Both the position numbers and the translations under genes were made by a program. A DNA stretch of 64,000 nucleotides from contig JBBCGJ010000001.1 of NCBI GenBank assembly GCA_037200985.1, positions 1,650,756 to 1,714,755 on the forward strand, in the 5' to 3' direction. Of this stretch, positions 1 through 8,754 are shown one piece after another. The notes beneath the pieces were generated by a model. It did no database searches. It was not told where the DNA came from and saw only the letters and a list, made by a program, of their open reading frames with translations. Source of the DNA: Rhizomicrobium sp. Lineage in GTDB: Bacteria; Pseudomonadota; Alphaproteobacteria; Micropepsales; Micropepsaceae. Within the stretch, counting starts at the first letter, position 1, and every line of letters begins with the position of its first letter.

Positions 1-885
1 GAGGACATGGGCGAGGCCCGCATCGCGCAGGGCCTGCTCGTCGGCGTCGGAGATCGCGGCGCGGTCGCCGGTGATCAGCGCCGAGGCGATGCCGCCGGTG
101 CTGCCGGGCAGTATCTCGTGGATGCGGGCCGTCATCCGTGTACGGAGCGTCTCGACGAAGAGATGCCAGCGGTCGCTCGAGGAAGGCTCGCCCAAGGGCG
201 CGATGGGCTTGGGCCTGCCATAGGCATAGCCGACGCCGCCGAGCCGCAGGTAATAGGCGGCACGGCCGAAATCATAGGCGCCGGGCGCGGCCGGCGCCGG
301 GGGCGGCATCAGAACGGCGGTGACATGCACCCAGGAGCCGGGCGGCGGCAGCGGCGTGTCGGCGCGCACCGATATCCGCACGCGGGCGGGCGTGCTGCCG
401 GGCGCAAAGCGCTTGCCGCGGATGTCGCCGAGGACGAAGCGGATGCCCTTGCCGTGCAGCTCGGCGGACTCGACGCGGCCGTCCAAGCCCAGGGGACCGA
501 CCCGCTGCGCGAGAACCGGCGCGGCGACCATCTCGGTACGCAGCTTGGCCAACGCGAAACCGAAGGCGATCGCGGCCAGCGCGGCGAGGAGGACGCGTAG
601 TGCAACGTTCTGCGTGCCCGATGCGCCGAAGATCGCCGCAACCGTGGCGAGCGCGGCGAGGCCGGCCCAGGCCAGGGACGGTTCGAACGGCAGCGCGAAA
701 TAGACGCCGATGCCGGTACCGAGACCGGCGGGCAGCCAGAGCGGCCAGCGGTCCCGCTCGGCCAGCGCCGCGCGGCCGAGCGCGGCCAAGGCGAGGCCCG
801 GAAGCGCGGTCCAGCGCACCGGCGCGGGCCAGGCGCCGGAGGGCACGAAGCGGCGGAACGGGAGGAACCGACCTGCTGTTCCCAC
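1..885 (-). CDS. comEC: ComEC/Rec2 family DNA uptake protein (partial, N-terminal part)
   Basis: The N-terminal ~295 residues of a ComEC/Rec2 competence channel protein; the rest lies beyond base 1. Reading the minus strand gives hydrophobic segments (for example LRVLLAALAAIAFGFALAKL), then a DUF4131 OB-fold-like region, and ends in the conserved ALITGDRAAISDADEQALRD...GLAHVL segment that begins the Competence domain. ComEC carries single-stranded DNA across the inner membrane during transformation. The frame is closed upstream by a TAG at 901-903. The GTG at 885 is the first usable start but has no clear Shine-Dalgarno, so GTG 846 is possible. It diverges from gltX with about 60 bp between. 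Family assignment is from recognisable motifs; the start is uncertain. Confidence 0.8.
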   Translation of the reverse strand, partial: MGTAGRFLPFRRFVPSGAWPAPVRWTALPGLALAALGRAALAERDRWPLWLPAGLGTGIGVYFALPFEPSLAWAGLAALATVAAIFGASGTQNVALRVLLAALAAIAFGFALAKLRTEMVAAPVLAQRVGPLGLDGRVESAELHGKGIRFVLGDIRGKRFAPGSTPARVRISVRADTPLPPPGSWVHVTAVLMPPPAPAAPGAYDFGRAAYYLRLGGVGYAYGRPKPIAPLGEPSSSDRWHLFVETLRTRMTARIHEILPGSTGGIASALITGDRAAISDADEQALRDAGLAHVL

Positions 886-946
886 AAAGGGTACCGTTTG
901 CTAGAAGCTCGCCGCAAACGCCGGCCACACCTCCAAGCGAAGCATA

Positions 947-2356
947 ATGACCGAGAACAAGAAACCCGTCCTGCGCTTCGCGCCCTCGCCCACCGGCTAC
1001 CTGCATATCGGCGGGGCCCGGACGGCGCTGTTCAACTGGCTCTATGCCAAGCACACCGGCGGGACCTTCGCGTTGCGCATCGAGGATACCGACCGCGAGC
1101 GCTCCACGCCGCAGGCGGTGGACGCGATCCTGAAGGGCATGGCGTGGCTGGGGCTCGATTGGGACGGCCAGACCGTCTACCAGTTCGCGCGCGCCGACCG
1201 GCACCGCGCTGTGGCCGAGCAATTGCTGGCCGAGGGCAAGGCCTATCGCTGTTTCGCGACGGCCGACGAGCTGACGGAGATGCGCGAGGCGCAAAAAGCG
1301 GCTGGCAAGCCGATGCGCTATGACGGGCGCTGGCGCGATCGCGACCCGGCCGAGGGCGGCGGCAAGCCGTTCGTGATCCGGCTGAAGGCACGGCAGACCG
1401 GCGAGACCGTGGTGCACGACAAGGTGCTGGGCGACGTCACCTTCCAGAACGACCAGCTAGACGACATGGTGCTGCTGCGCAGCGACGGCACGCCGACCTA
1501 TATGCTGGCGGTGGTGGTCGACGACCGCGACATGGGCGTGACGCATGTGATCCGCGGCGCCGATCATCTGAACAACGCGGCGCGGCAGCTCCAGATCATC
1601 GAGCAAATGGGCTGGCCGGTGCCGGTCTATGCTCATGTGCCGCTGATCCACGGGCCGGACGGCGCCAAGCTGTCGAAGCGCCACGGCGCGCTGGCGGTCG
1701 ATGCCTATCGCGACATGGGCTATCTGCCCGAGACGATGCGCAACTACCTGCTGCGGCTGGGCTGGAGCCATGGCGACGACGAGACGATCTCGACCGAGCA
1801 GGCGATCGAGTGGTTCAACCTGGAGAGCATCGGCAAGAGCCCGGCGCGGATGGACTTCAAGAAGCTCGACAATCTCAACGGCCATTACATCCGCCAGTCG
1901 AGCGACGCGGCGCTGACGGCGGAGGTCGTGGCGCTCCTGGACAACAAGGTGCCGCCGCAGCCGCTCAGCATGGAGGCCCGCGCGCGGCTGACCAAAGCGA
2001 TGCCGGGGCTGAAGGAGCGGGCCAAGACCATCGTCGAGCTCGCGGCCGCCGCCGATTTTCTGTACACGGACGGTCCACGCGTGCTCGACGCCGCGGCCGA
2101 GAAATTGCTGACGCCGGAGGCGCGTGCCACGGTGGCCGGGATGCTGCCGGCCTTGGAGGCCGCCGACTGGTCGGGGCCGGCGCTGGAGGCGGCCGCGCGG
2201 ATGTTTGCAGAGAGTGCAGGCCTCAAGCTCGGACAGGTGGCGCAGCCGCTGCGCGCGGCGATCACCGGCAAGGCATCGTCGCCGCCCCTGTTCGATACCA
2301 TGGCCCTCTTGGGGCGGGAGGAATCCCTCACAAGGCTAAGGGCTTATGCCGGCTGA
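947..2356 (+). CDS. gltX: glutamyl-tRNA synthetase
   Basis: 469 aa, full length for a bacterial class I GluRS, which charges tRNA-Glu with glutamate. The HIGH signature is HIGG at residues 20-23, after the typical [10 protein letters not shown]. The KMSKS equivalent is KLSKR at about 241-245. [10 protein letters not shown] follows the first half of the Rossmann fold, and the C-terminal anticodon-binding helical domain is present. Alphaproteobacteria often carry two gltX copies, and in species without GlnRS one may misacylate tRNA-Gln for GatCAB; the sequence alone does not say which this is. It diverges from comEC. Confidence 0.96.
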   Translation: MTENKKPVLRFAPSPTGYLHIGGARTALFNWLYAKHTGGTFALRIEDTDRERSTPQAVDAILKGMAWLGLDWDGQTVYQFARADRHRAVAEQLLAEGKAYRCFATADELTEMREAQKAAGKPMRYDGRWRDRDPAEGGGKPFVIRLKARQTGETVVHDKVLGDVTFQNDQLDDMVLLRSDGTPTYMLAVVVDDRDMGVTHVIRGADHLNNAARQLQIIEQMGWPVPVYAHVPLIHGPDGAKLSKRHGALAVDAYRDMGYLPETMRNYLLRLGWSHGDDETISTEQAIEWFNLESIGKSPARMDFKKLDNLNGHYIRQSSDAALTAEVVALLDNKVPPQPLSMEARARLTKAMPGLKERAKTIVELAAAADFLYTDGPRVLDAAAEKLLTPEARATVAGMLPALEAADWSGPALEAAARMFAESAGLKLGQVAQPLRAAITGKASSPPLFDTMALLGREESLTRLRAYAG

Positions 2357-2392
2357 TGCGCCGGTAGGCAGCGACAAAATCCGGGCAGGCAG

Positions 2393-2421
2393 GTGACGCG
2401 GTTAACCTGTCCGCCTATACT
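2393..2421 (+). promoter_or_regulatory. candidate housekeeping promoter of gltA
   Basis: GTGACG at 2393-2398 and TATACT at 2416-2421 are separated by 17 bp, a good vegetative sigma-70-type match. They sit 55 bp before the gltA start, in the 119-bp gap after gltX. This indicates that gltA is transcribed on its own. It is pattern matching only. Confidence 0.5.
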
Positions 2422-2475
2422 TGCTGCACTGCGATATAGCCCCCCGGCTCCGCGCCGGACCTCAAGGAGCCATCG

Positions 2476-3783
2476 ATGAGAGAGAGCAAGATCAAGCCCG
2501 CCGGCTCGGCCACGCTGACCTACAGGAACAAGGACTATAAGCTGCCGACCTTCGCCGGCACCGAAGGCCCCGAGGTCATCGATATCCGCAAGCTCTACGG
2601 CGACGCGGACGTCTTCACCTACGACCCCGGCTTCACCTCCACGGCGAGCTGCGAGAGCGACATCACCTTCATCGACGGCGACAAGGGCATCCTGCTCTAT
2701 CGCGGCTATTCCATCGACCAGCTCGCGGAGCATTCCGACTTCCTCGAGGTCTGCTATCTGCTGCTGCATGGGGAGTTGCCGGACAAGGCGGAGAAGACCA
2801 AGTTCGACCGCTCGATCACCATGCACACCATGGTCCACGAGCAGCTGGCGCAGTTCTTCCGCGGCTTCCGCCGCGACGCGCATCCGATGGCGGTGATGTG
2901 CGGCGTGGTCGGGGCGCTCAGCGCCTTCTATCACGACTCGACCGACATCAACGATCCCAAGCAGCGCGAGATCGCGAGCCACCGGCTGATCGCCAAGATG
3001 CCGACGCTGGCGGCAATGGCGTACAAGTACACGATGGGCCAGCCCTTCGTGTATCCGCGCAACGACCTGGGCTACACTGAGAACTTCCTGCGCATGACGT
3101 TCTCGGTGCCGGCCGAGGAGTACAAGGTGAACCCGGTGCTGGCCAAGGCGCTGGACACCATCTTCATCCTGCATGCCGACCACGAGCAGAACGCCTCGAC
3201 CTCGACCGTCCGGCTCGCGGGCTCGTCCGGCGCCAATCCCTTCGCCTGCATCGCGGCGGGCATCGCCTGCCTGTGGGGCCCGGCGCATGGCGGCGCCAAC
3301 GAGGCGGCGCTCAAGATGCTGGAGGAGATCGGCACGGTCGACCGCATTCCGGAGTTCATCCGGAAGGCGAAGGACCCGAACGACAATTTCCGCCTGTCGG
3401 GCTTCGGCCACCGCGTCTACAAGAACTACGATCCGCGCGCCAAGGCGATGCAGATCCAGTGCCACAAGGTGCTGGACGAGGTCGGCCATGGCGACGATCC
3501 GACGCTCAAGGTCGCGATGGAACTGGAACGCATCGCGCTGCAGGACGAGTACTTCGTCAGCCGCAAGCTCTATCCCAATATCGACTTCTATTCCGGCATC
3601 ACGCTCAGGGCGCTGGGCTTTCCGACCAGCATGTTCACGGCGCTCTTTGCGCTCGCGAGAACCGTCGGCTGGATCGCGCAGTGGAAGGAGATGCTGGAGG
3701 ACCCGCACCAGAAGATCGGCCGGCCGCGGCAGATCTACACCGGCAAGGGATTGCGGGACTACGTGCCGCTGACGAAGCGGTAA
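2476..3783 (+). CDS. gltA: citrate synthase (type II)
   Basis: 435 aa, the usual length of the hexameric, NADH-sensitive type II citrate synthases. It condenses oxaloacetate and acetyl-CoA at the entry of the TCA cycle. The catalytic residues can be placed: His271 in [10 protein letters not shown], His312 in [15 protein letters not shown], and Asp370 in NIDFYSG. The family motif [14 protein letters not shown] lies at about 233. AAGGAG stands 6-7 nt before the ATG. It converges with lpxB, the two stops only 17 bp apart and separated by a palindromic repeat. Confidence 0.97.
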   Translation: MRESKIKPAGSATLTYRNKDYKLPTFAGTEGPEVIDIRKLYGDADVFTYDPGFTSTASCESDITFIDGDKGILLYRGYSIDQLAEHSDFLEVCYLLLHGELPDKAEKTKFDRSITMHTMVHEQLAQFFRGFRRDAHPMAVMCGVVGALSAFYHDSTDINDPKQREIASHRLIAKMPTLAAMAYKYTMGQPFVYPRNDLGYTENFLRMTFSVPAEEYKVNPVLAKALDTIFILHADHEQNASTSTVRLAGSSGANPFACIAAGIACLWGPAHGGANEAALKMLEEIGTVDRIPEFIRKAKDPNDNFRLSGFGHRVYKNYDPRAKAMQIQCHKVLDEVGHGDDPTLKVAMELERIALQDEYFVSRKLYPNIDFYSGITLRALGFPTSMFTALFALARTVGWIAQWKEMLEDPHQKIGRPRQIYTGKGLRDYVPLTKR

Positions 3784-3792
3784 ATAAAACGT

Positions 3793-3816
3793 CCCTCCCT
3801 CAAGGGGAGGGTAGGA
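3793..3816. repeat. palindromic intergenic repeat, copy 1 (gltA/lpxB junction)
   Basis: Contains the inverted repeat CCCTCCC-TCAAGG-GGAGGG and is identical over 24 bases to the reverse complement of 16793-16816. It lies between the convergent gltA and lpxB stops, and the lpxB TGA (3800-3802) is inside it. It can form a hairpin on either strand but lacks a long T tract. It probably works as a weak bidirectional terminator or belongs to a dispersed palindromic repeat family. Confidence 0.6.
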
Positions 3817-5002
3817 CGAGGCCAAGCTTCTTCGCCCTGACGAAATCCACGATGGCGTGCGCCGCGCGCAGGGACGGCGCTTCGCTGCCTTCGCCCAAGA
3901 GCCTGGCGACTTCGTCCAGGTCGGCGACCTGGCGGGCGGCGGCGGCTTTGTCGGTCAGGAGCGGCGTTACGGCGTCGGCTAGCGCCTGCGGCGTCGCCTT
4001 GTGCTGCAGCAGTTCCGGCACTGCCATGCGGTCGAGTAACAGATTCACCAGCGCGAAATACTTAAAGCGGAACAGCACCCGCGCCAGCGTGTAGGTCAGG
4101 CCGCCGACGCGATAGGCCACCACCATCGGCGTGCGGGCGAGCGCAAGCTCGGTGGTGACCGTGCCCGAGGCCGCGAGCGCGGCGTTCGCGGCCTTGAACG
4201 CCGCGTATTTGTCGGCGTCGCCCTCGATGATGTGCAGCGGCGCCGGCCAGTTCTCCGTGGCGGCTCGGACGCTCGCGGCGACATGCGGCACCGTCGGAAG
4301 CAGCGTGATCAGGCCTTGGACGCGCCTTGCGATCTCCGCCACTGCGCCGCGGAAGATCGGCAGGATGAAGCGGATCTCGCTGGTGCGGCTGCCGGGCAGG
4401 ACGCAGAGCACCGGCGCGTCAGGGGCGATGCCGAGCCGCGCGCGCAGCTCGGGACCGCCTGTCATCAGCCGGGCGCGCTCGATCACGGGATGGCCGACGA
4501 AGACGGTGCGAAGACCGTATTTCTCGAAGAAGGGCGGCTCGAAAGGGAGCAGCGCCAGCAGCAGGTCGAAGTCGCGCGCCATGGCGCGGGCGCGGTACTG
4601 GCGCGAAGCCCAGACCTGCGGCGCGACATAGTTGATCGTGGGTATCTCCGGCGCGAGGCGCTTCAAGCGGCGCGCGATGCGGTGGTTGAAGTCGGGGCTG
4701 TCGATCAGGACGACCGCGTCCGGCTTGCGCGTCATCGCGACGCCGACGATGTCGCTAACGCGGCGCAGGATGACGGGGATTTTCGGCACCACCTCGCGCA
4801 GGCCCATCACGGCGGTATCCTTGAGCGGGAAGAGCGAGGTCAGGCCCTGGGCGGTCATGGCCGGCCCGCCCATGCCGTAGATCGTCACGCTGTCGCCGGC
4901 GACGGCCTTCAGCGCGGCCATCAACTGGCCGCCCAGCAGGTCGCCGGACGGCTCGCCCGCGACCAGCATCAGGGACAGCGGCTTGGCGGGGAGCGTGCTC
5001 AT
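3800..5002 (-). CDS. lpxB: lipid-A-disaccharide synthase
   Basis: 400 aa GT19 glycosyltransferase. It joins UDP-2,3-diacylglucosamine and lipid X into the lipid A disaccharide at the inner face of the cytoplasmic membrane. The start reads MSTLPAKPLSLMLVAGEPSG, with the GEPSGD motif of LpxB. The central VLPGSRTSEI and the later ASGTVTTELALARTPMVVAY are also diagnostic. The ATG (5002-5000) overlaps the lpxI stop as ATGA. A much longer open frame continues upstream but only shadows lpxI. It is the last gene of the lipid A and outer-membrane cluster. Confidence 0.95.
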   Translation of the reverse strand: MSTLPAKPLSLMLVAGEPSGDLLGGQLMAALKAVAGDSVTIYGMGGPAMTAQGLTSLFPLKDTAVMGLREVVPKIPVILRRVSDIVGVAMTRKPDAVVLIDSPDFNHRIARRLKRLAPEIPTINYVAPQVWASRQYRARAMARDFDLLLALLPFEPPFFEKYGLRTVFVGHPVIERARLMTGGPELRARLGIAPDAPVLCVLPGSRTSEIRFILPIFRGAVAEIARRVQGLITLLPTVPHVAASVRAATENWPAPLHIIEGDADKYAAFKAANAALAASGTVTTELALARTPMVVAYRVGGLTYTLARVLFRFKYFALVNLLLDRMAVPELLQHKATPQALADAVTPLLTDKAAAARQVADLDEVARLLGEGSEAPSLRAAHAIVDFVRAKKLGLVLPSP

Positions 5003-5808
5003 GATCCCGCCGGCACGCCGACGACGAAGAGGCCGAGCGCATCGGCGGCCTCGGTCACCGCGGCGCGGCCGAGCACCAGCGCGGTGTGCGCCTCGACGGC
5101 GATGCCGGCGAGGCCGCAGGCGGCGGCGTTCCGGACCGTCGCGACGCCGATGGTGGGAAGATCGGTCTTGCGGTCCTGGATGGGCTTCAGCGCCTTGGCG
5201 AGGACGCCGCGGCCGGGCGGCAGCGTGCCGAGGCGGGTCAGCATCGCGTCGGTGCCGTCCCTGCCTTCGATCGCGAGAATCCGGCCATCGCGCACGACGA
5301 CCGCCTGGCCCACATCGCGCGTGCCCTGTGCGCGCGCCTTGGCCATGGCAAGGGCGATGTCCGTCTCGTCTTCCGGCTTCGGCGCGACGCGGCCGAGGGG
5401 GCCTTCGCCGATCTGGAGCCAGGGCGCGACGCTGTCGATGCTCTTGATCGAAAGCCCTTCGCGCTCGAACAGGCCGACCATGGCGTCGAGCAGTGTGTTG
5501 TCGCCCTTGCGCATCGCCCACAGCACGGGCGGAAACCAGGATAGGCCTTTCAGGTCGTAGCGGAGCTTGAAGAAGTTCGGGCGCGAGACATAGCCGGCGA
5601 AGACCACATCCTTGCAATCATGGGCGTGCAGCAGCCGCAGGGTCTTTCCGACGAGGCCCATCGAGCTGCGGTCGTGCGGAAAGCGGTTCACCCAGTCTCC
5701 GGCCCGTTCCAGCGCCACGACGAAGACGCCCCGCCCCGCCTCGCGCGCGCTCTCGGCGATGGCGCGCGGCAGCTCGCCGCCGCCCGCGATGATGCCGAGC
5801 GCGCTCAC
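4999..5808 (-). CDS. lpxI: UDP-2,3-diacylglucosamine pyrophosphatase LpxI
   Basis: 269 aa member of the LpxI (DUF1009) family, which hydrolyses UDP-2,3-diacylglucosamine to lipid X and UMP. Alphaproteobacteria use it in place of LpxH. Characteristic stretches are MSALGIIAGGGELPRAIAES, DSVAPWLQIGEGPLG and the C-terminal GLAGIAVEAHTALVLGR. Its position between lpxA and lpxB fits. It starts 6 bp after the lpxA stop and overlaps lpxB by 4 bp, so the genes look translationally coupled. Confidence 0.93.
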   Translation of the reverse strand: MSALGIIAGGGELPRAIAESAREAGRGVFVVALERAGDWVNRFPHDRSSMGLVGKTLRLLHAHDCKDVVFAGYVSRPNFFKLRYDLKGLSWFPPVLWAMRKGDNTLLDAMVGLFEREGLSIKSIDSVAPWLQIGEGPLGRVAPKPEDETDIALAMAKARAQGTRDVGQAVVVRDGRILAIEGRDGTDAMLTRLGTLPPGRGVLAKALKPIQDRKTDLPTIGVATVRNAAACGLAGIAVEAHTALVLGRAAVTEAADALGLFVVGVPAGS

Positions 5809-5814
5809 GGCCGC

Positions 5815-6618
5815 TCAGTCATCGGCGCCGCCGCGCCGGCGATAGAGCGCGAGCGGCTGCTTGGCGTCGGCGAGGATGAAATCGGCGATCTCGGCGACTT
5901 CGCGCACCTCCGGCCATTTCGCCTTCGCGTCGCGGGCGCGCTTTTCCACATCGCCGTCCGCGCCCTTGAAGATCAGCCGGAAGGCGGCGCGCAGGACGTT
6001 GATCGTCTCGCGCGAGAGGCCGCGGCGCTTCAGGCCGATCAGGTTGAGGCCCGCGAGCTCGATATGATCGCCGAAGGCCATGGCATAGGGAATGACGTCG
6101 CGGTTGACGCCGCTGATTCCGCCGACCATCGCGCCTTTGCCGACGCGGCAGAATTGCTGCACGGCGGAGAGCCCGCCCAGGATGACGCCCTGCCCGATCT
6201 CGGAATGACCGCCGAGAACAGCGCCGTTGGTGAAGGTCACGTCGTCGCCGACATGGCAGTCATGGCCGACATGGCTCATCGCCATGAAGTAGCCGTTGTT
6301 GCCGACCGTCGTGACGCCGCCGCCGCGGCGCCCGCCGCCGCTCATGGTGACGCCTTCGCGGATCACGCAATCCTGGCCGACGACCAGCCTGCCGTCGAAA
6401 TCATTGCCGCGAATCTGGCCCTCGCCGCCGAGAACGGCCTGGGGATGGATCACGGTGCGCGCGCCGATCTCGGTCCTGCCCTTGACGATCGCGTGGGAAA
6501 GAAGCCGCACCCCGTCGCCCAGCACGGCGCCCTGGCCGACGAGGCAGAAGGGGCCGATCTCCACGCCCGCGCCGAGTTTCGCGCCGTCTTCGACGATCGC
6601 GGTCGGATGAACCGCCAT
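5815..6618 (-). CDS. lpxA: acyl-ACP--UDP-N-acetylglucosamine O-acyltransferase
   Basis: 267 aa. LpxA catalyses the first step of lipid A synthesis, O-acylation of UDP-GlcNAc with 3-hydroxyacyl-ACP. The N-terminal half is a left-handed parallel beta-helix of hexapeptide repeats starting VHPTAIVEDGAKLGAGVEIG. The catalytic His region is MSHVGHDCHVGDDVTF, and a C-terminal helical domain follows (RGLSRETINVLRAAFRLIF). It starts 4 bp after the fabZ stop. The gap to lpxI is 6 bp, so it is part of one operon. Confidence 0.96.
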   Translation of the reverse strand: MAVHPTAIVEDGAKLGAGVEIGPFCLVGQGAVLGDGVRLLSHAIVKGRTEIGARTVIHPQAVLGGEGQIRGNDFDGRLVVGQDCVIREGVTMSGGGRRGGGVTTVGNNGYFMAMSHVGHDCHVGDDVTFTNGAVLGGHSEIGQGVILGGLSAVQQFCRVGKGAMVGGISGVNRDVIPYAMAFGDHIELAGLNLIGLKRRGLSRETINVLRAAFRLIFKGADGDVEKRARDAKAKWPEVREVAEIADFILADAKQPLALYRRRGGADD

Positions 6619-6622
6619 GGGT

Positions 6623-7090
6623 TCAGCCCGAGACGTCGATGCGGATCATCGCGCTGAATTCGCCCTCGGCGCACAGCGCCTCGCCGACATAGGCTTTGCC
6701 CTCGAACTTCCAGACCGGGCCGCGATGCTGGAGCGCCTTGACGTGGAGGCGCAGCATGTCGCCGGGGACGACGGGCTTACGGAAGCGCGCCTTGTCGATG
6801 CCCATGAAGAACACGTTGGGGGTCTTTTCCAGACCCATCGAATGGGTCACGAGGGCGCCGGCGGTCTGGGCCAGGGCCTCGACGATGAGGACGCCCGGCA
6901 TCACCGCGAATTGCGGAAAGTGTCCGGCGAAATGCGGTTCGTTGAAGCCGACCGCCTTGTAGCCGTTGGCGCTTTCGAAGGGCACGATGTCCGTCAGCCG
7001 CTCCACGAAGAGGAACGGCGCGCGGTGCGGAATGAGCTTTTTCAGCGCTTCCACATCCAGGACCAGACCCGACTGACCTTGCTCACCCAT
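6623..7090 (-). CDS. fabZ: 3-hydroxyacyl-ACP dehydratase FabZ
   Basis: 155 aa hot-dog-fold dehydratase of type II fatty acid synthesis. It consumes the same 3-hydroxyacyl-ACP pool that LpxA and LpxD use. The catalytic His57 is in GHFPQF and Glu71 in [12 protein letters not shown]. The opening motif [19 protein letters not shown] is typical. Its start overlaps the lpxD stop by 8 bp. Its place between lpxD and lpxA is the conserved proteobacterial arrangement. Confidence 0.96.
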   Translation of the reverse strand: MGEQGQSGLVLDVEALKKLIPHRAPFLFVERLTDIVPFESANGYKAVGFNEPHFAGHFPQFAVMPGVLIVEALAQTAGALVTHSMGLEKTPNVFFMGIDKARFRKPVVPGDMLRLHVKALQHRGPVWKFEGKAYVGEALCAEGEFSAMIRIDVSG

Positions 7091-8126
7091 GGCTGTCAGA
7101 TTTCGGCTTCTTTGCGAGTTTCGTCAATGCGTGCATTTCGCGAATCCATTCGCGGACGGGCCGGAGCGGCGCCCCGCCGTAATCCTGGCCCCCGGCATAC
7201 TCGATTCCCGGCTGAGAGGCGGAGCGGGCCGCCACCCGCGCGCCGGAGCCGATCTTGACATGGTCCGCGATGCCGACCTGCGGCCCGATGATGACGAAAT
7301 CGCCGAATTCGCAACTTCCGGCAATGCCGGACTGCGCGACGAGAATATTATGACGCCCGATATGGGTGTTGTGGCCGATCTGGATGAGGTTGTCGAGCTT
7401 GGTGCCCTCGCCGATCACGGTGTCGCCCAAGGCGCCGCGGTCGATGGCGGTACAGGCGCCGATCTCGACCCGGTCCTGCACGATGACGCGGCCGATCTGC
7501 GGAATCTTAATGTGACCGGACGCCCCGGAAGCAAAGCCGAAGCCCGGCTGGCCGATCTGGGCGCCGGGGAGGATGAGCACCTCGTCGCCGATATGGGCGT
7601 TGGAAATCGTGCAGTTGCTGCCGATCTCGCAGGACCGGCCGATCGTCACGCCGCGGCCGATGACGGCGTTCGGACCGATCCGCGTGCCGTCGCCGATCTC
7701 CGCCCCCGGGCCGATCACGACGCCGGGACCGAGCACGACGCGCTCGCCGATGGCGGCCGAGGGATCGACCGGGGTCTGCTGCGACCAGGCGACCAGGCTC
7801 GAATCCGGATAGAACATCCGCGCGGCGGCGGCGAAGGCGTGCTGCACCGAGGCGCAGGGAATGGCGATCGTCCCGGGGCGAACCGCGAGCGGCTTGGCGG
7901 TCTTCTCCGGCACGAAGCAGAAGCCGGCGGCGGTCTGGGCCAGATCGGCGCCGCGGCCGCCGCCCGCGAAAAAGCTCAGATGATCGGGACCGGCGCCGGC
8001 GAGGCTGGCGAGATCGCCGATCCGGGCACGGGCGTCCGCCGCCGCGGGCAGAGCCGCGCCGACGGCCTCGCACACTTCGCCGAGCGCGAACGGTCCGCGA
8101 TTGTCGTAGAAGCGTGGATCGGCCAT
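7083..8126 (-). CDS. lpxD: UDP-3-O-acylglucosamine N-acyltransferase
   Basis: 347 aa. LpxD adds the second (N-linked) hydroxyacyl chain to UDP-3-O-acylglucosamine in lipid A synthesis. An N-terminal uridine-binding domain (~1-100) is followed by a long left-handed beta-helix of hexapeptide repeats (about 110-310), including [20 protein letters not shown]. The catalytic His motif is [13 protein letters not shown]. The C-terminal helix ([17 protein letters not shown]) matches the acyl-carrier-recognition helix. It starts 15 bp after skp and overlaps fabZ. Confidence 0.95.
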   Translation of the reverse strand: MADPRFYDNRGPFALGEVCEAVGAALPAAADARARIGDLASLAGAGPDHLSFFAGGGRGADLAQTAAGFCFVPEKTAKPLAVRPGTIAIPCASVQHAFAAAARMFYPDSSLVAWSQQTPVDPSAAIGERVVLGPGVVIGPGAEIGDGTRIGPNAVIGRGVTIGRSCEIGSNCTISNAHIGDEVLILPGAQIGQPGFGFASGASGHIKIPQIGRVIVQDRVEIGACTAIDRGALGDTVIGEGTKLDNLIQIGHNTHIGRHNILVAQSGIAGSCEFGDFVIIGPQVGIADHVKIGSGARVAARSASQPGIEYAGGQDYGGAPLRPVREWIREMHALTKLAKKPKSDSHG

Positions 8127-8141
8127 TCCGTCTTTCAGCCC

Positions 8142-8750
8142 CTATTGCTGCGGCGGTCCGGCGTTCTCCGGCATGGGCGTCGGAACGACCTTCACCGTCG
8201 ACAGCACCTGGTTGAGGCGCTGGATCGCAAGACCCGTGATGTCGAAGGCCGGGAGCCATTCCAGCACGGCGTTGCGGTCGAACAGGAGATTGCCCCCGCG
8301 CTCGATCATGATCTTCTGCAGAATCGGCCGGAGCGCGTTCAGCGCCTGGCTGCGCGCGGCGAGCAGGCCGCCCTGGATCAGGCTCTGCTGCTTCTGCAGG
8401 TCCATCTGGAGCGCGGTGCGCTTGTCGTTGAAGGCCTTGATCTTGGCGTTCTTCACAGCCGGCGACAGGATGGCGATCTGCTGCTGCAGCGCCTGGCCTT
8501 CCTTCTGGAGCGCGATGTCGCGCGCCTTCAGGCTGTTCTGCGCCGAGGCGATCATGCCCTTGACCTGGTTCATGATGCTGATGCCGGCGGCGGACCGGCT
8601 CAGGACCTCCGCGCGGTCGACCAGGAGGATGCGCGGCATCGGCGCGCCTTGCGGCGGCGTGCCGGGAGGCGCCGCCAGGGCGGCCTGCGAAAGGCTTGCG
8701 AGGACGATGACCGCCGCGCCCAGGCGGACGATGTGCGATGTGAGTTTCAT
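8142..8750 (-). CDS. skp: OmpH/Skp family periplasmic outer-membrane protein chaperone
   Basis: 202 aa with a clear signal peptide, MKLTSHIVRLGAAVIVLASL followed by SQAALAA. Skp-like chaperones hold unfolded beta-barrel proteins in the periplasm for BamA. The coiled-coil tentacle region is visible in SLKARDIALQKEGQALQQQ and the Lys/Gln-rich FNDKRTALQMDLQKQQSLI. The central repeat is shorter and the C-terminal tail is Pro-rich. An upstream ATG at 8774 lies inside bamA and would put a charged segment before the signal peptide, so 8750 is preferred. It sits 4 bp downstream of bamA. Confidence 0.88.
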   Translation of the reverse strand: MKLTSHIVRLGAAVIVLASLSQAALAAPPGTPPQGAPMPRILLVDRAEVLSRSAAGISIMNQVKGMIASAQNSLKARDIALQKEGQALQQQIAILSPAVKNAKIKAFNDKRTALQMDLQKQQSLIQGGLLAARSQALNALRPILQKIMIERGGNLLFDRNAVLEWLPAFDITGLAIQRLNQVLSTVKVVPTPMPENAGPPQQ

Positions 8751-8754
8751 GGTT

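Noticed and set aside
272..1417. 381-codon minus-strand frame crossing the comEC/gltX junction
   Set aside because: It overlaps both real genes in other registers; composition is that of out-of-frame high-GC DNA.
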